Assembly (NCBI GenBank): GCA_964588665.1
Contig: CAZPQQ010000037.1
Coordinates: forward strand, 1 to 30,248
Origin: UBA2160 sp964588665
GTDB taxonomy: Bacteria; Chloroflexota; Dehalococcoidia; Lucifugimonadales; UBA1123
Length of the DNA: 30,248 bases
Direction: 5' to 3'
Shown: positions 23,692 through 30,248 of the stretch, one piece after another
Layout of the letters: each line of letters opens with the position of its first letter
How positions within the stretch are numbered: position 1 is the first letter of the stretch
Program-made: the position numbers and the translations under genes
The notes under the pieces: model-generated
What the model was told of the DNA's origin: nothing
Seen by the model: the letters and a program-made list of their open reading frames with translations, nothing else
Databases searched by the model: none

Positions 23692-24351
23692 CTAAGACCC
23701 TGTGATCAGCCGGAGGCCGTAGTAGCCGGCAACCGCCACGGTCGTCACCTTGATAATCTTTCCGGCGACGACTATCGCGAAGAACTTACCGACCGGGTAG
23801 CGCCCGGCGCCTGCCCAGATCCCGGCGACGTCGAAGGGGACCGGCAGCGCTGTTAAGGCGAAAAGAGCCGATCCGCCCCATCGTTGAGTGACGCCCAGGA
23901 ACCGGTCGTAGAACGCGCCTCGTTGGATGACCCGTTGTCCGCTGGCGCCGATCAGGTACCCGATCATCTCGCCTATTGCCGCCGCGAAGCCGCCGATCAC
24001 GCCGATCAGCAGTGGATTGAGCACCGAACCCATTGCAAATGTGTAAGCGAGAGCGGGCGTAGGGACTATGACGGCGGCGCTGTTTCCGAATTCGGCGACA
24101 GCCACACCGAGGTATCCCCAATTGCCAAGGCTCGTGAACGAACCCCTGAAGTGGACCATCGCATACACGATCACCGCGGAAGCGGCCAGGAGCACGACGA
24201 CCTGCAGCCCGACGGCGGTCCTTGCGAACCATACGGAACGGGCCGGTTCGGTCCCGACGCCGAACAGATCCGTGCCAACTGCTCGTTCGACGAAAGGCGT
24301 TTGAGGCGCCGCGATCACGGAGGGAGCGCTTGGGTTCAATGTAGCCCGCAA
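23692..24351 (-). CDS. VTT/DedA-like (YqaA-type) membrane protein
   Basis: This 219-residue integral membrane protein has a long helix near 40-68. Its core is of the VTT (SNARE-associated/DedA) type: WGYLGVAVAEFGNSAAVIVPTPA, and then a Gly-rich helix with GGFAAAIGEMIGYLIG. The core ends in PFDVAGIWAGAGRYP and a terminal helix pair. Relatives include undecaprenyl-phosphate and phospholipid flippases, but the role of this subgroup is uncertain. The start is TTG, supported by a strong AAAGGAGG seven bases ahead. The first 35 residues are not membrane-spanning and may be a cytoplasmic tail. The gene is divergent from speD. Confidence 0.85.
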   Translation of the reverse strand: MRATLNPSAPSVIAAPQTPFVERAVGTDLFGVGTEPARSVWFARTAVGLQVVVLLAASAVIVYAMVHFRGSFTSLGNWGYLGVAVAEFGNSAAVIVPTPALAYTFAMGSVLNPLLIGVIGGFAAAIGEMIGYLIGASGQRVIQRGAFYDRFLGVTQRWGGSALFALTALPVPFDVAGIWAGAGRYPVGKFFAIVVAGKIIKVTTVAVAGYYGLRLITGS

Positions 24352-24565
24352 AACTCAGCCTCCTTTCGCGGTGTTTCGGCGTTTCTATACATTTGATGTT
24401 ATTCTCTTTCGTCCGATTCCAAATCATCTGATTCGACGAATTCCGGAGGGCAATGTGGAGGGTCGTTGGCTAGCCCAAACGGTTGAGGCTCCTAGTCACT
24501 CACTGGTACTAGATCGAATCTTCATGAATGGTCGTGCAAGCCTGTCGTTGGCCGGTCGCATCCTG

Positions 24566-24571
24566 TATAAT
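24566..24571 (+). promoter_or_regulatory. predicted -10 element of the speD-speE promoter
   Basis: A perfect TATAAT lies 42 bases ahead of the speD start codon. The sequence 17 bases upstream (TGTCGT, 24543-24548) is only a weak -35. Transcription from here would give a leader of about 36 bases containing the GGAGG ribosome site. Confidence 0.5.
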
Positions 24572-24613
24572 CCGTGGTTGTCCGAACGAGTTTTACAGGC
24601 GGAGGGTGGGTGA

Positions 24614-25003
24614 TTGAATGCACTAGGCCGGCACTTGTTGCTGGAGCTAATGGAATGTAACCGGGAGCTTCTCGACGATCTCGATTTCGTTCGGCAGGCG
24701 ATGCTCGCCGCCGCCAACGAAGCCGGGGCTTCCGTTGTCGGCGAGAGTTTCCACAAATTCGACCCGATCGGCGTGACCGGTATGGTGGCCATCGCCGAGT
24801 CGCATCTCTGCATCCACACCTGGCCTGAATACGGGTACGCGGCGGCGGATGTTTTCACTTGCGGCGACGAGTTCGATCCTCGTAAAGCGGCGGACATCCT
24901 CATCGGAAAACTCGGATGCACCGACCCTGTCATCAAAGAAGTGCAGCGCGGCCTTCTGCCCCAAGGCGATGCCAAACCGGTTTCCGGCGCCCAGGCTCGA
25001 TGA
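24614..25003 (+). CDS. speD: S-adenosylmethionine decarboxylase proenzyme
   Basis: SpeD makes decarboxylated SAM, the aminopropyl donor for polyamine synthesis. The 129-residue proenzyme belongs to the small bacterial/archaeal class 1B. It would cut itself between E62 and S63 (AESHLCIHTWPE), turning S63 into the pyruvoyl cofactor. H68 and C83 (DVFTCG) are the other catalytic residues, and all are present. The start is TTG, since GGAGG lies eight bases ahead and the protein then begins NALGRHLLLEL, as in the family. The stop overlaps the start of speE by four bases. Confidence 0.94.
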   Translation: MNALGRHLLLELMECNRELLDDLDFVRQAMLAAANEAGASVVGESFHKFDPIGVTGMVAIAESHLCIHTWPEYGYAAADVFTCGDEFDPRKAADILIGKLGCTDPVIKEVQRGLLPQGDAKPVSGAQAR

Positions 25004-25923
25004 TAGAAGGACCGCCAGACGGCGACTGGCACTACGAACTCATAACGCCTGGCCTGCTGCAGGTGGAGCGAGTCGTCAAGCGAATCCACGCGGGCCGGAC
25101 CCGATACCAATACGCCGAAGTGCTCGAAGGCGCAGCATTTGGGCACAGCCTCGTCCTCGACGGCAAGACCCAATCCACCGAAGCCGACGAATTCGCGTAC
25201 CACGAAGCGCTGGTGCAACCCTCGATGATCGCTCATCCCAACCCAGTCGACGTATTCGTCGCAGGGGGAGGCGAGGGGGCAACCATCCGCGAAGCGCTCT
25301 CCCACAAAACCGTCGAGCGCGTCGTCATGGTCGACATCGACAAAGAAGTCGTGGACCTCTGTCGCCAATATCTTCCGAACCATCACCGAGGCTCGTTTGA
25401 CGATCCGAGGCTCACCTTGCATTTCGCCGACGCCTTCGCCTACCTGGAGCAGACCGACGAGCGGTTCGACGTCGTGATCATAGACGTGCCCGACCCGCTC
25501 GAAGAGGGCCCGGCCTACCTGCTTTTCACGCGTGAGTTCTACACTCTGCTGCGAGACCGCCTGAAGCCGGGCGGCGTGGCGGTAGCCCAATCCGGACCGA
25601 CGGGCCCTGCGTTCTACGAACAGTGTTTCTCGGCTGTCGCCAACACCGCGGCGAGCGTCTTCCATTCGGTGATCCTGAGCGAAGCCTTTGTGCCTGCTTT
25701 CGCCTCCACTTGGGGATTCGTCATCAGTTCTCTGGGCCCGGATCCGAGCGCTTTGTCGCCCGATGAAGTCGACAGGCGAATCGGAGAGCGGATCAGCGGC
25801 GAGCTCGGCTACCTCGACGGAATTGCCCTTCGGGGCATGACTTCCGTTCCCAAGTATCTGCGGGAGGCCGTGGCCAACGAACGCCGCATCATCACTCGGG
25901 ACAACCCGCTGTACGTTCCTTAA
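25000..25923 (+). CDS. aminopropyltransferase, thermospermine synthase (ACL5)-like
   Basis: The protein moves the aminopropyl group of decarboxylated SAM to a polyamine. The 307-residue chain has GGGEGATIREAL (89-100) for the donor and the catalytic D162 in IIDVPDP. Two features match the ACAULIS5/thermospermine-synthase branch as I remember it, and differ from ordinary spermidine synthases: DVPDPLEEGPAYLLFT (162-177) and PAFASTWGFVISS (232-244). Spermidine, thermospermine or aminopropylagmatine are all possible products. The ATG is fixed by the ATGA overlap with speD; the same frame is open further upstream inside speD but without support. Both proteins are needed for one pathway, which fits the coupling. 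Confidence 0.9.
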   Translation: MIEGPPDGDWHYELITPGLLQVERVVKRIHAGRTRYQYAEVLEGAAFGHSLVLDGKTQSTEADEFAYHEALVQPSMIAHPNPVDVFVAGGGEGATIREALSHKTVERVVMVDIDKEVVDLCRQYLPNHHRGSFDDPRLTLHFADAFAYLEQTDERFDVVIIDVPDPLEEGPAYLLFTREFYTLLRDRLKPGGVAVAQSGPTGPAFYEQCFSAVANTAASVFHSVILSEAFVPAFASTWGFVISSLGPDPSALSPDEVDRRIGERISGELGYLDGIALRGMTSVPKYLREAVANERRIITRDNPLYVP

Positions 25924-25979
25924 TCGAACGGCGAGGGGTGCGCGGAGATGAAGACGGGTCTCACTCTCGAGCAGGCCTC

Positions 25980-26001
25980 GGGCGGGACGTGATTCCCGTC
26001 C
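25980..26001 (+). terminator. weak hairpin downstream of speE
   Basis: GGGCGGGA and TCCCGTCC form an eight-pair stem (one G-T) with a six-base loop. No T-run follows, so termination is doubtful. Confidence 0.25.
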
Positions 26002-26029
26002 ACGTTCCGTATCCACGAATCGTGAATTG

Positions 26030-26038
26030 TGATTTAAT
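26030..26038 (+). promoter_or_regulatory. predicted extended -10 promoter of the helicase gene
   Basis: TGATTTAAT is an extended -10 (TG, one base, TTTAAT). No good -35 is seen. A start near 26045 leaves a leader of about 95 bases before the chosen helicase ATG, and argues against the in-frame ATG at 26047. Confidence 0.4.
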
Positions 26039-26139
26039 CTACGTCGATGCGCTTGCTCATGCGATCGGTGGACCGAGCTTTCGCTTTCCCCTCGATAGTC
26101 AACGGCCTCGTCAACCTTCAGTGTAGATCCGGAAAGTCG

Positions 26140-28530
26140 ATGAATTCTGACATCCTCGCGGAGTTGAATCCACGCCAACGAGAAGCCGCGGAAACCATTG
26201 ACCGCCCGCTGCTGATCATTGCCGGTCCGGGCAGCGGCAAGACGCGCCTTATCACCTACCGCATCGCGTACCTTGTGCGAGTCGTGGGCGTTTCCCCGCG
26301 CTCCATTGCCGCCTTGACGTTCACGAACAAAGCAGCGCGCGAGATGAAGAACAGGCTGGCGTCGCTCGTCCGCTTCGACGCTAACGCGCTGACCGTCGGC
26401 ACGTTTCACAGTTTCTGCGCCAAGATCCTTAGAGTCGACGGCGCGTCGATCGGATTGGACCCCAACTTCGTCATCTACGACGACGGAGACCAGCTCGACC
26501 TCATCAAGCGGAGCATGCGCGAGACCGACATCGATCCCAAACAGTTCTCGCCTCGGTCCGTCCTGTCCGGAATCTCTGCGGCGAAGAGCGCGCTGCTCGA
26601 CGCCGGAGGGTACGCGCTGCGCACGACCAGTTATTTCGAGGAGATCGTCAGCCGGGTCTACGAACGCTATGACCAACTCATGGCCCAGTCGGCCGCGGTG
26701 GATTTCGACGACCTGCTTCTCAAGGCTTACCAGATGCTGGATAGGCAGCCTGACGTCGCACAAAAGTACCAAGAACGGTACGTCCACTTCATGATCGACG
26801 AATTCCAGGACACCAACACGGTCCAATACGCGATATCGCGACAGATGACGCAGGGATATCGGAACCTGTGCGTAGTCGGCGATCCGGATCAGTCCATCTA
26901 CTCGTGGAGAAATGCAGACATCCGCAACATCCTCAGCTTCGAGGACGACTTCCCGGACGCCAAAGTGATCGCGCTGGAGCAGAACTACCGCTCGACTCAG
27001 ACGATCCTTGACGCGGCGGGCAAGCTCATCTCGCCCAACTCTCAGCGAGTCGAGAAAGAACTCTTCACGGACAACGGGAAGGGTGTGCCCATAGTCGTCG
27101 AAGAGGGGTACGACGACGAAGAAGAGGCCAGGAAGGTCCTGATGGAGATCGGCGCATTGACCGGCGCCGCTGGCAAGGATGGGCGACGATACGCTCTTGG
27201 CGAGATCGCCGTGATGTATCGGGTAAACGCACAGTCGCGTTTGCTGGAACAGGGCTGTCTCAGATACGGGGTTCCTTACCAGGTCGTGGGCGGCCAGAAA
27301 TTCTACCAGCGACAGGAAGTTAAAGACGTAATCTCCTACCTTCGCCTCATAGCGAATTCGGATGACGACGTCGGTCTCAACAAGGTCATCAACCAACCGA
27401 CGCGGGGCATCGGCCGCAGGACCCTCGACGAGCTGACGAGAATGGCCCGAGATCAGGGCGTCTCGATGTTCGATGCAATCTCCCAAATATCTCCGAGCGA
27501 CAGCCAAGCGGGCGTTCTGGCAACCAACCCGTTCACCACAAGGGCGACCAAGGCGCTGACCGATTTCCGCGACCTGATCGTTTCGCTCAAGAAGCGCGCT
27601 TCGGAGGTCAACATTGTCGAGCTCATCGACGAGGTGATGGAACGGTCCGGCTACCTCAAATTTCTCCAGGAGTCGACCGACCGAGGCGAAGACAGGCTGG
27701 ACAACGTCAACGAATTCAAGAGCGCTGCCCGCGATTACGTCAACATGGAAATGGGAGAGGCGCTGACGACTTTTCTCGAAAGCGTCAGCCTTGTCAGCGA
27801 TCTCGACGGCATGGAGGAGCGGCCCGATTCCATCACCTTGATCACGCTCCACCAGGCCAAGGGACTCGAGTTCCCGGTAGTGTTCATCGTGGGCATGGAA
27901 GAGGGCTTGCTGCCCCACCAGCGTTCGATGGACGACCCGTCCGCGATCGAAGAAGAGCGGCGGCTTTGCTACGTCGGAGTGACGCGTGCCAAAGAGCGGC
28001 TCTACCTGATGCGGGCGTTCCGCCGTGGGTTCCAGGGTGGCATCGGCGGCAGAGGACCGAATGCGCCATCCCGATTTCTGCACGACATCCCCCAGAGTCT
28101 CATCCGGCAACCTGTGCGCTCCGATCCGGACGAGAAGCCCGCCCCGCGTTCGAGTGGCCCCACACTGCGACGACGACAGGGCGGTGAACCTGCGGGCGGC
28201 AAGAAGCGACCCGGATTCGAGTTCCCAGCCAAATCGAGAACAGCATCCGACGGCGCCGGCAAAGGTCGGGAGGGCCGGCTCGACAGGCGAGTCCCAGCCA
28301 AGAATTCGAAAGGTCCGGCGCAACCGCGTCCCAGACGTGCTGCCTCGTCCTCGAAAGGCGTACCAGGTTTTTCGACTGGAGATAAAGTTCGACACGGCGC
28401 CTTCGGTGAGGGGATAGTCGTTAGCTGCGAGCCTTCGGGGTCGGATTACCAGATCACGGTGGCCTTCAAAGAAGGGCACGGCGTAAAACGATTGCTGCTG
28501 GGGTTTGCAAAGCTCGAAAAAGTAGGGTAG
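26140..28530 (+). CDS. pcrA: ATP-dependent DNA helicase PcrA/UvrD
   Basis: This is a 3'-5' superfamily 1A helicase for repair and for clearing proteins from DNA. The 796-residue chain has an N-terminal Q-motif (NPRQREA), Walker A GPGSGKT (29-35), DEFQDTN from D220, GDPDQSIYSWRNAD, the QNYRST motif, TLHQAKGLEFPVVF and VTRAKERLYL. A basic, disordered linker of about 120 residues follows. The last 50 residues (GDKVRHGAFGEGIVV) form the small barrel that in PcrA binds RNA polymerase. I chose the ATG beginning NSDILAELNPRQ. An in-frame ATG 93 bases earlier adds unconserved residues and nearly coincides with the predicted transcription start. It is a single-gene unit converging on the PKD gene. Confidence 0.94.
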   Translation: MNSDILAELNPRQREAAETIDRPLLIIAGPGSGKTRLITYRIAYLVRVVGVSPRSIAALTFTNKAAREMKNRLASLVRFDANALTVGTFHSFCAKILRVDGASIGLDPNFVIYDDGDQLDLIKRSMRETDIDPKQFSPRSVLSGISAAKSALLDAGGYALRTTSYFEEIVSRVYERYDQLMAQSAAVDFDDLLLKAYQMLDRQPDVAQKYQERYVHFMIDEFQDTNTVQYAISRQMTQGYRNLCVVGDPDQSIYSWRNADIRNILSFEDDFPDAKVIALEQNYRSTQTILDAAGKLISPNSQRVEKELFTDNGKGVPIVVEEGYDDEEEARKVLMEIGALTGAAGKDGRRYALGEIAVMYRVNAQSRLLEQGCLRYGVPYQVVGGQKFYQRQEVKDVISYLRLIANSDDDVGLNKVINQPTRGIGRRTLDELTRMARDQGVSMFDAISQISPSDSQAGVLATNPFTTRATKALTDFRDLIVSLKKRASEVNIVELIDEVMERSGYLKFLQESTDRGEDRLDNVNEFKSAARDYVNMEMGEALTTFLESVSLVSDLDGMEERPDSITLITLHQAKGLEFPVVFIVGMEEGLLPHQRSMDDPSAIEEERRLCYVGVTRAKERLYLMRAFRRGFQGGIGGRGPNAPSRFLHDIPQSLIRQPVRSDPDEKPAPRSSGPTLRRRQGGEPAGGKKRPGFEFPAKSRTASDGAGKGREGRLDRRVPAKNSKGPAQPRPRRAASSSKGVPGFSTGDKVRHGAFGEGIVVSCEPSGSDYQITVAFKEGHGVKRLLLGFAKLEKVG

Positions 28531-29959
28531 GGGCCGGGGCCCGCTCAGTCCGTCTGGGCGGGCTCTTCGAAGAACTTGCGCCGAAGCGCGAGTGTCTCTC
28601 GGCTCCGGCGCGACAGGCAAATTTGTTATGAACTACTGCCCGATTTGCACGACTGGCGGCTTGTTGACGACCTTCACTTGCAAGTGAGTCAGTTCCGGAG
28701 CCGCCGTCGCCGTCGCCGTCTGAAACCGTGAGGGTCACCGAGAAGGTTCCGTCGTCCAGATAGACATGCGTCGGCGTCAGAGTGCCGCCCACGATGGTGC
28801 CGTCGCCGAAATTCCAGGTGATGTTGTGCACGTCGTATATGCCTGGGTCCAGGAACGTGCCGACGAATGAAACCAACGAACCTTCGTCAGCGGTCTGGTC
28901 TCCGCCCGCCTGAACGGCCGGGGGTTCGTTGAAAACATGAACGGTAACGTTCGACGTGGTCGAGCCGCCGTCGTCGTCGACGACCGTAACGCTGACTGTA
29001 AACACACCTTCATCCGCGTACGAGTAGGTCATGGTGCCGGAGCCGTCAATCGGGTTGACGCCAGGTTCGAAGTACCATTGGTAATTGTGAGTGTCGTCTT
29101 TTCCCGGATCGGATACGGCGGCGTCGAATATGGTCAATTCGCCTTCCGACAACTGTCGGGCAGTGCCGAGGTTCGCCGTTGGCGGCAAGTTGTCGATCAG
29201 AACGTCGATGCTGGCCGTGCCCACATCGCCGTCTTTGTCAGTGACGTCGAGGGTGACCTTGTAGTTTGCGTCGTCTTTGTAGATATGCGTCGGTGCGAGG
29301 ACGTTCATGGTTTCAACGCCGTCGCCGAAGTTCCATCGGATGCTGTGCGTGTCGAGTACGCCGGGGTCGACGAAGCTTCCTGAGAACGTTACGATGTCGC
29401 CCTCATCCGCCCAGATGGCTGCCGCTGATAGAGCAGCGGGCGCTGCGGGGACGGGCCCGCCGAACGGCGGCGCCGAAAGTGCATTGGACGTTGCTGGCGG
29501 CGGAGACTGGGGCGCTCCGATCATCACCGAGGCCAGCTTTGCTGCAGCGGCGAAGGACACGGGCGCCTGAGCTGGCGCGATCTCGGCTGCTGACGGGACC
29601 GTCGTCGGTGACTGGAAATCGAACAGTGAAAACGCTTCTGACGCATCTCCATCAGGTTTGGGCGCCGAAAAACCGAGCTCTTCCGCCAGGGGACCGGTTA
29701 GGACGAGCAACTCGTTGAACTCACGTTCAACTTTGGCCTGGGCGAATGGCGCCACCGAAGGAGGCGCCTCAACGGCAGCAGGGCGCTCGTTGAACGCGTC
29801 GGCCGCGCCGCAAGCGACAGCCGCGGAAAGGGCAGCCGTTGCGCACAGCGCCAGTAAAGGCGTCGCGATGCGTTTCGATCGAAGCCAACTTTGCGGATTC
29901 AGTGCATGCCCCCAGAGTCCTAAAGTGAAAACCGATGAATTCAGACCATTCCTTGCCAA
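28466..29959 (-). CDS. exported PKD-domain protein, apparently frameshifted near its end
   Basis: The N-terminus has a signal segment (about 28-50: ATPLLALCATAALSAAVAC). C50 could be a lipoprotein site, though the lipobox is imperfect. A low-complexity Ala/Pro region follows. Three PKD beta-sandwich repeats are next (about 180-258, 262-345, 352 onward), with hallmarks WNFGDG and VTVVDDDGGS. Such proteins are usually surface adhesins or anchors. After S421 (DGDGDGGS) the frame turns to unrelated sequence and overlaps the helicase gene. In the neighbouring frame the text continues ELTHLQVKVVNKPPVVQ and stops at 28633, matching the end of repeat 2. One extra base near 28695 explains this. The start is TTG with a weak ribosome site; the true start may be further inside. 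Confidence 0.75.
   Translation of the reverse strand: MARNGLNSSVFTLGLWGHALNPQSWLRSKRIATPLLALCATAALSAAVACGAADAFNERPAAVEAPPSVAPFAQAKVEREFNELLVLTGPLAEELGFSAPKPDGDASEAFSLFDFQSPTTVPSAAEIAPAQAPVSFAAAAKLASVMIGAPQSPPPATSNALSAPPFGGPVPAAPAALSAAAIWADEGDIVTFSGSFVDPGVLDTHSIRWNFGDGVETMNVLAPTHIYKDDANYKVTLDVTDKDGDVGTASIDVLIDNLPPTANLGTARQLSEGELTIFDAAVSDPGKDDTHNYQWYFEPGVNPIDGSGTMTYSYADEGVFTVSVTVVDDDGGSTTSNVTVHVFNEPPAVQAGGDQTADEGSLVSFVGTFLDPGIYDVHNITWNFGDGTIVGGTLTPTHVYLDDGTFSVTLTVSDGDGDGGSGTDSLASEGRQQAASRANRAVVHNKFACRAGAERHSRFGASSSKSPPRRTERAPAPTLLFRALQTPAAIVLRRALL
28539..28563 (+). terminator. likely terminator after the helicase gene
   Basis: GCCCGCTCAG and CTGGGCGGGC form a ten-pair stem (one G-T) with a five-base loop, eight bases after the stop codon. 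The following TCTTCG is only weakly T-rich. Because the stem is symmetric it may also serve the convergent PKD gene. Confidence 0.5.
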
Positions 29960-30193
29960 GGCTCAAAAAAGTATAAGAGATGATCTTAGATTTAGATTAG
30001 GTTTTGGTTTAGGATGGCGTCAAGGCGGTGTTTGGACCCTTTTATCGGTACTTTGGAGGTTCACGAATGTGACGAGCGCACGGGCAGGCGCGGGAGTGCA
30101 GGCTGGCGGCGCGCAGCGCGGCGAAGAGGACGACCATTGCGGACGCGCGCGAAGGCAGTTCAGACTGGGAATCGTCGGCCGTCAAAAGAGGCG
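29960..30193. other. intergenic region between the PKD gene and the tRNA
   Basis: No credible gene is seen. TATACT on the minus strand (29970-29975) could be the -10 box of the PKD gene, but it lies so close to the TTG start that it would favour a start further downstream. The stretch near 29985-30013 is an A/T-rich, partly repetitive TTAGATTTAGATTAGG run that stands out from the GC-rich surroundings. Confidence 0.4.
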
Positions 30194-30248
30194 TGGTAGC
30201 GCGTACGGGATTCGAACCCGTGATCTCCACCTTGAAAGGGTGGCGTCC
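30194..30248 (-). tRNA. tRNA-Glu (anticodon TTC), truncated by the window edge
   Basis: Read leftwards, the sequence gives CCACC-CTTTCAA-GGTGG, an anticodon arm with TTC at the anticodon positions. The T-arm ACGGG-TTCGAAT-CCCGT comes next, then a seven-base acceptor strand, discriminator A and an encoded CCA (complement of 30194-30196). The D-arm and 5' acceptor strand lie beyond the window. Confidence 0.93.

Noticed and set aside
24496..28620. A 1374-codon open frame on the minus strand opposite speD, speE and the helicase
   Set aside because: It is antisense to three clear genes in different frames, has no recognisable domain, and its Arg/Val/Asp/His-rich composition is what reverse reading of GC-rich genes gives.
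28466..28632. C-terminal extension of the PKD protein overlapping the helicase
   Set aside because: The alternate frame continues the PKD pattern and stops at 28633, so the extension is best explained by a frameshift.

Overview
The window reads as about 30 kb of chromosome from a GC-rich bacterium, most likely an uncultured member of the Chloroflexota (SAR202/Dehalococcoidia-like). This placement is an inference. It rests on GC content near 60%, many TTG starts backed by strong ribosome binding sites, a leucine T-box, a fused accD-accA gene, RNase J, ThyX instead of ThyA, an ACL5-like aminopropyltransferase, and GC-rich intergenic repeat families. A run of ten N at 13619-13628 shows the sequence is a scaffold, probably from a metagenome.

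Left part (1-6488). thyX and aroE face left. They are followed, facing right, by a tiny GatC/AtzG-like protein that overlaps an amidase-signature hydrolase, and then by a tightly coupled pair: a peptidase S51 (PepE-like) protein and a D-aminoacylase-like amidohydrolase. Two doublets of a palindromic repeat (GTAGGGGAGGG...CCCTCCCG) lie downstream of thyX and between the amidase and the peptidase.

Middle part (6489-16503). A promoter and a complete T-box leader with a CTC (Leu) specifier precede ilvB-ilvN-ilvC-leuA-leuC-leuD. This is most of the branched-chain amino acid pathway; ilvD and leuB are not in the window. Two further genes on the same strand follow: an ACMSD-like metal-dependent hydrolase and a DapA-superfamily aldolase/lyase with an altered catalytic Tyr. 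A second repeat family (CCGTTCGTGGTGAGCC...) sits in the ilvN-ilvC and leuC-leuD gaps and near aroE. The assembly gap lies inside one copy.

Right part (16527-30248). On the minus strand are ftsK followed by fused accDA (fatty-acid synthesis), family 4 uracil-DNA glycosylase followed by RNase J, and a VTT/DedA-like membrane protein. Facing right are speD and speE, which overlap by 4 bases (polyamine synthesis), and then a PcrA/UvrD helicase. Facing left is an exported PKD-repeat protein that appears frameshifted in its last repeat. The right edge cuts through a tRNA-Glu(UUC) gene on the minus strand.

Most of the window is housekeeping metabolism. I did not find a clear new defence system, mobile element or CRISPR array. 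The most distinctive items are the repeat doublets, the Leu T-box operon, the accDA fusion with an incomplete Cys4 zinc site, the ACL5-like enzyme paired with SpeD, the amidase with its GatC-like partner, and the PKD frameshift.
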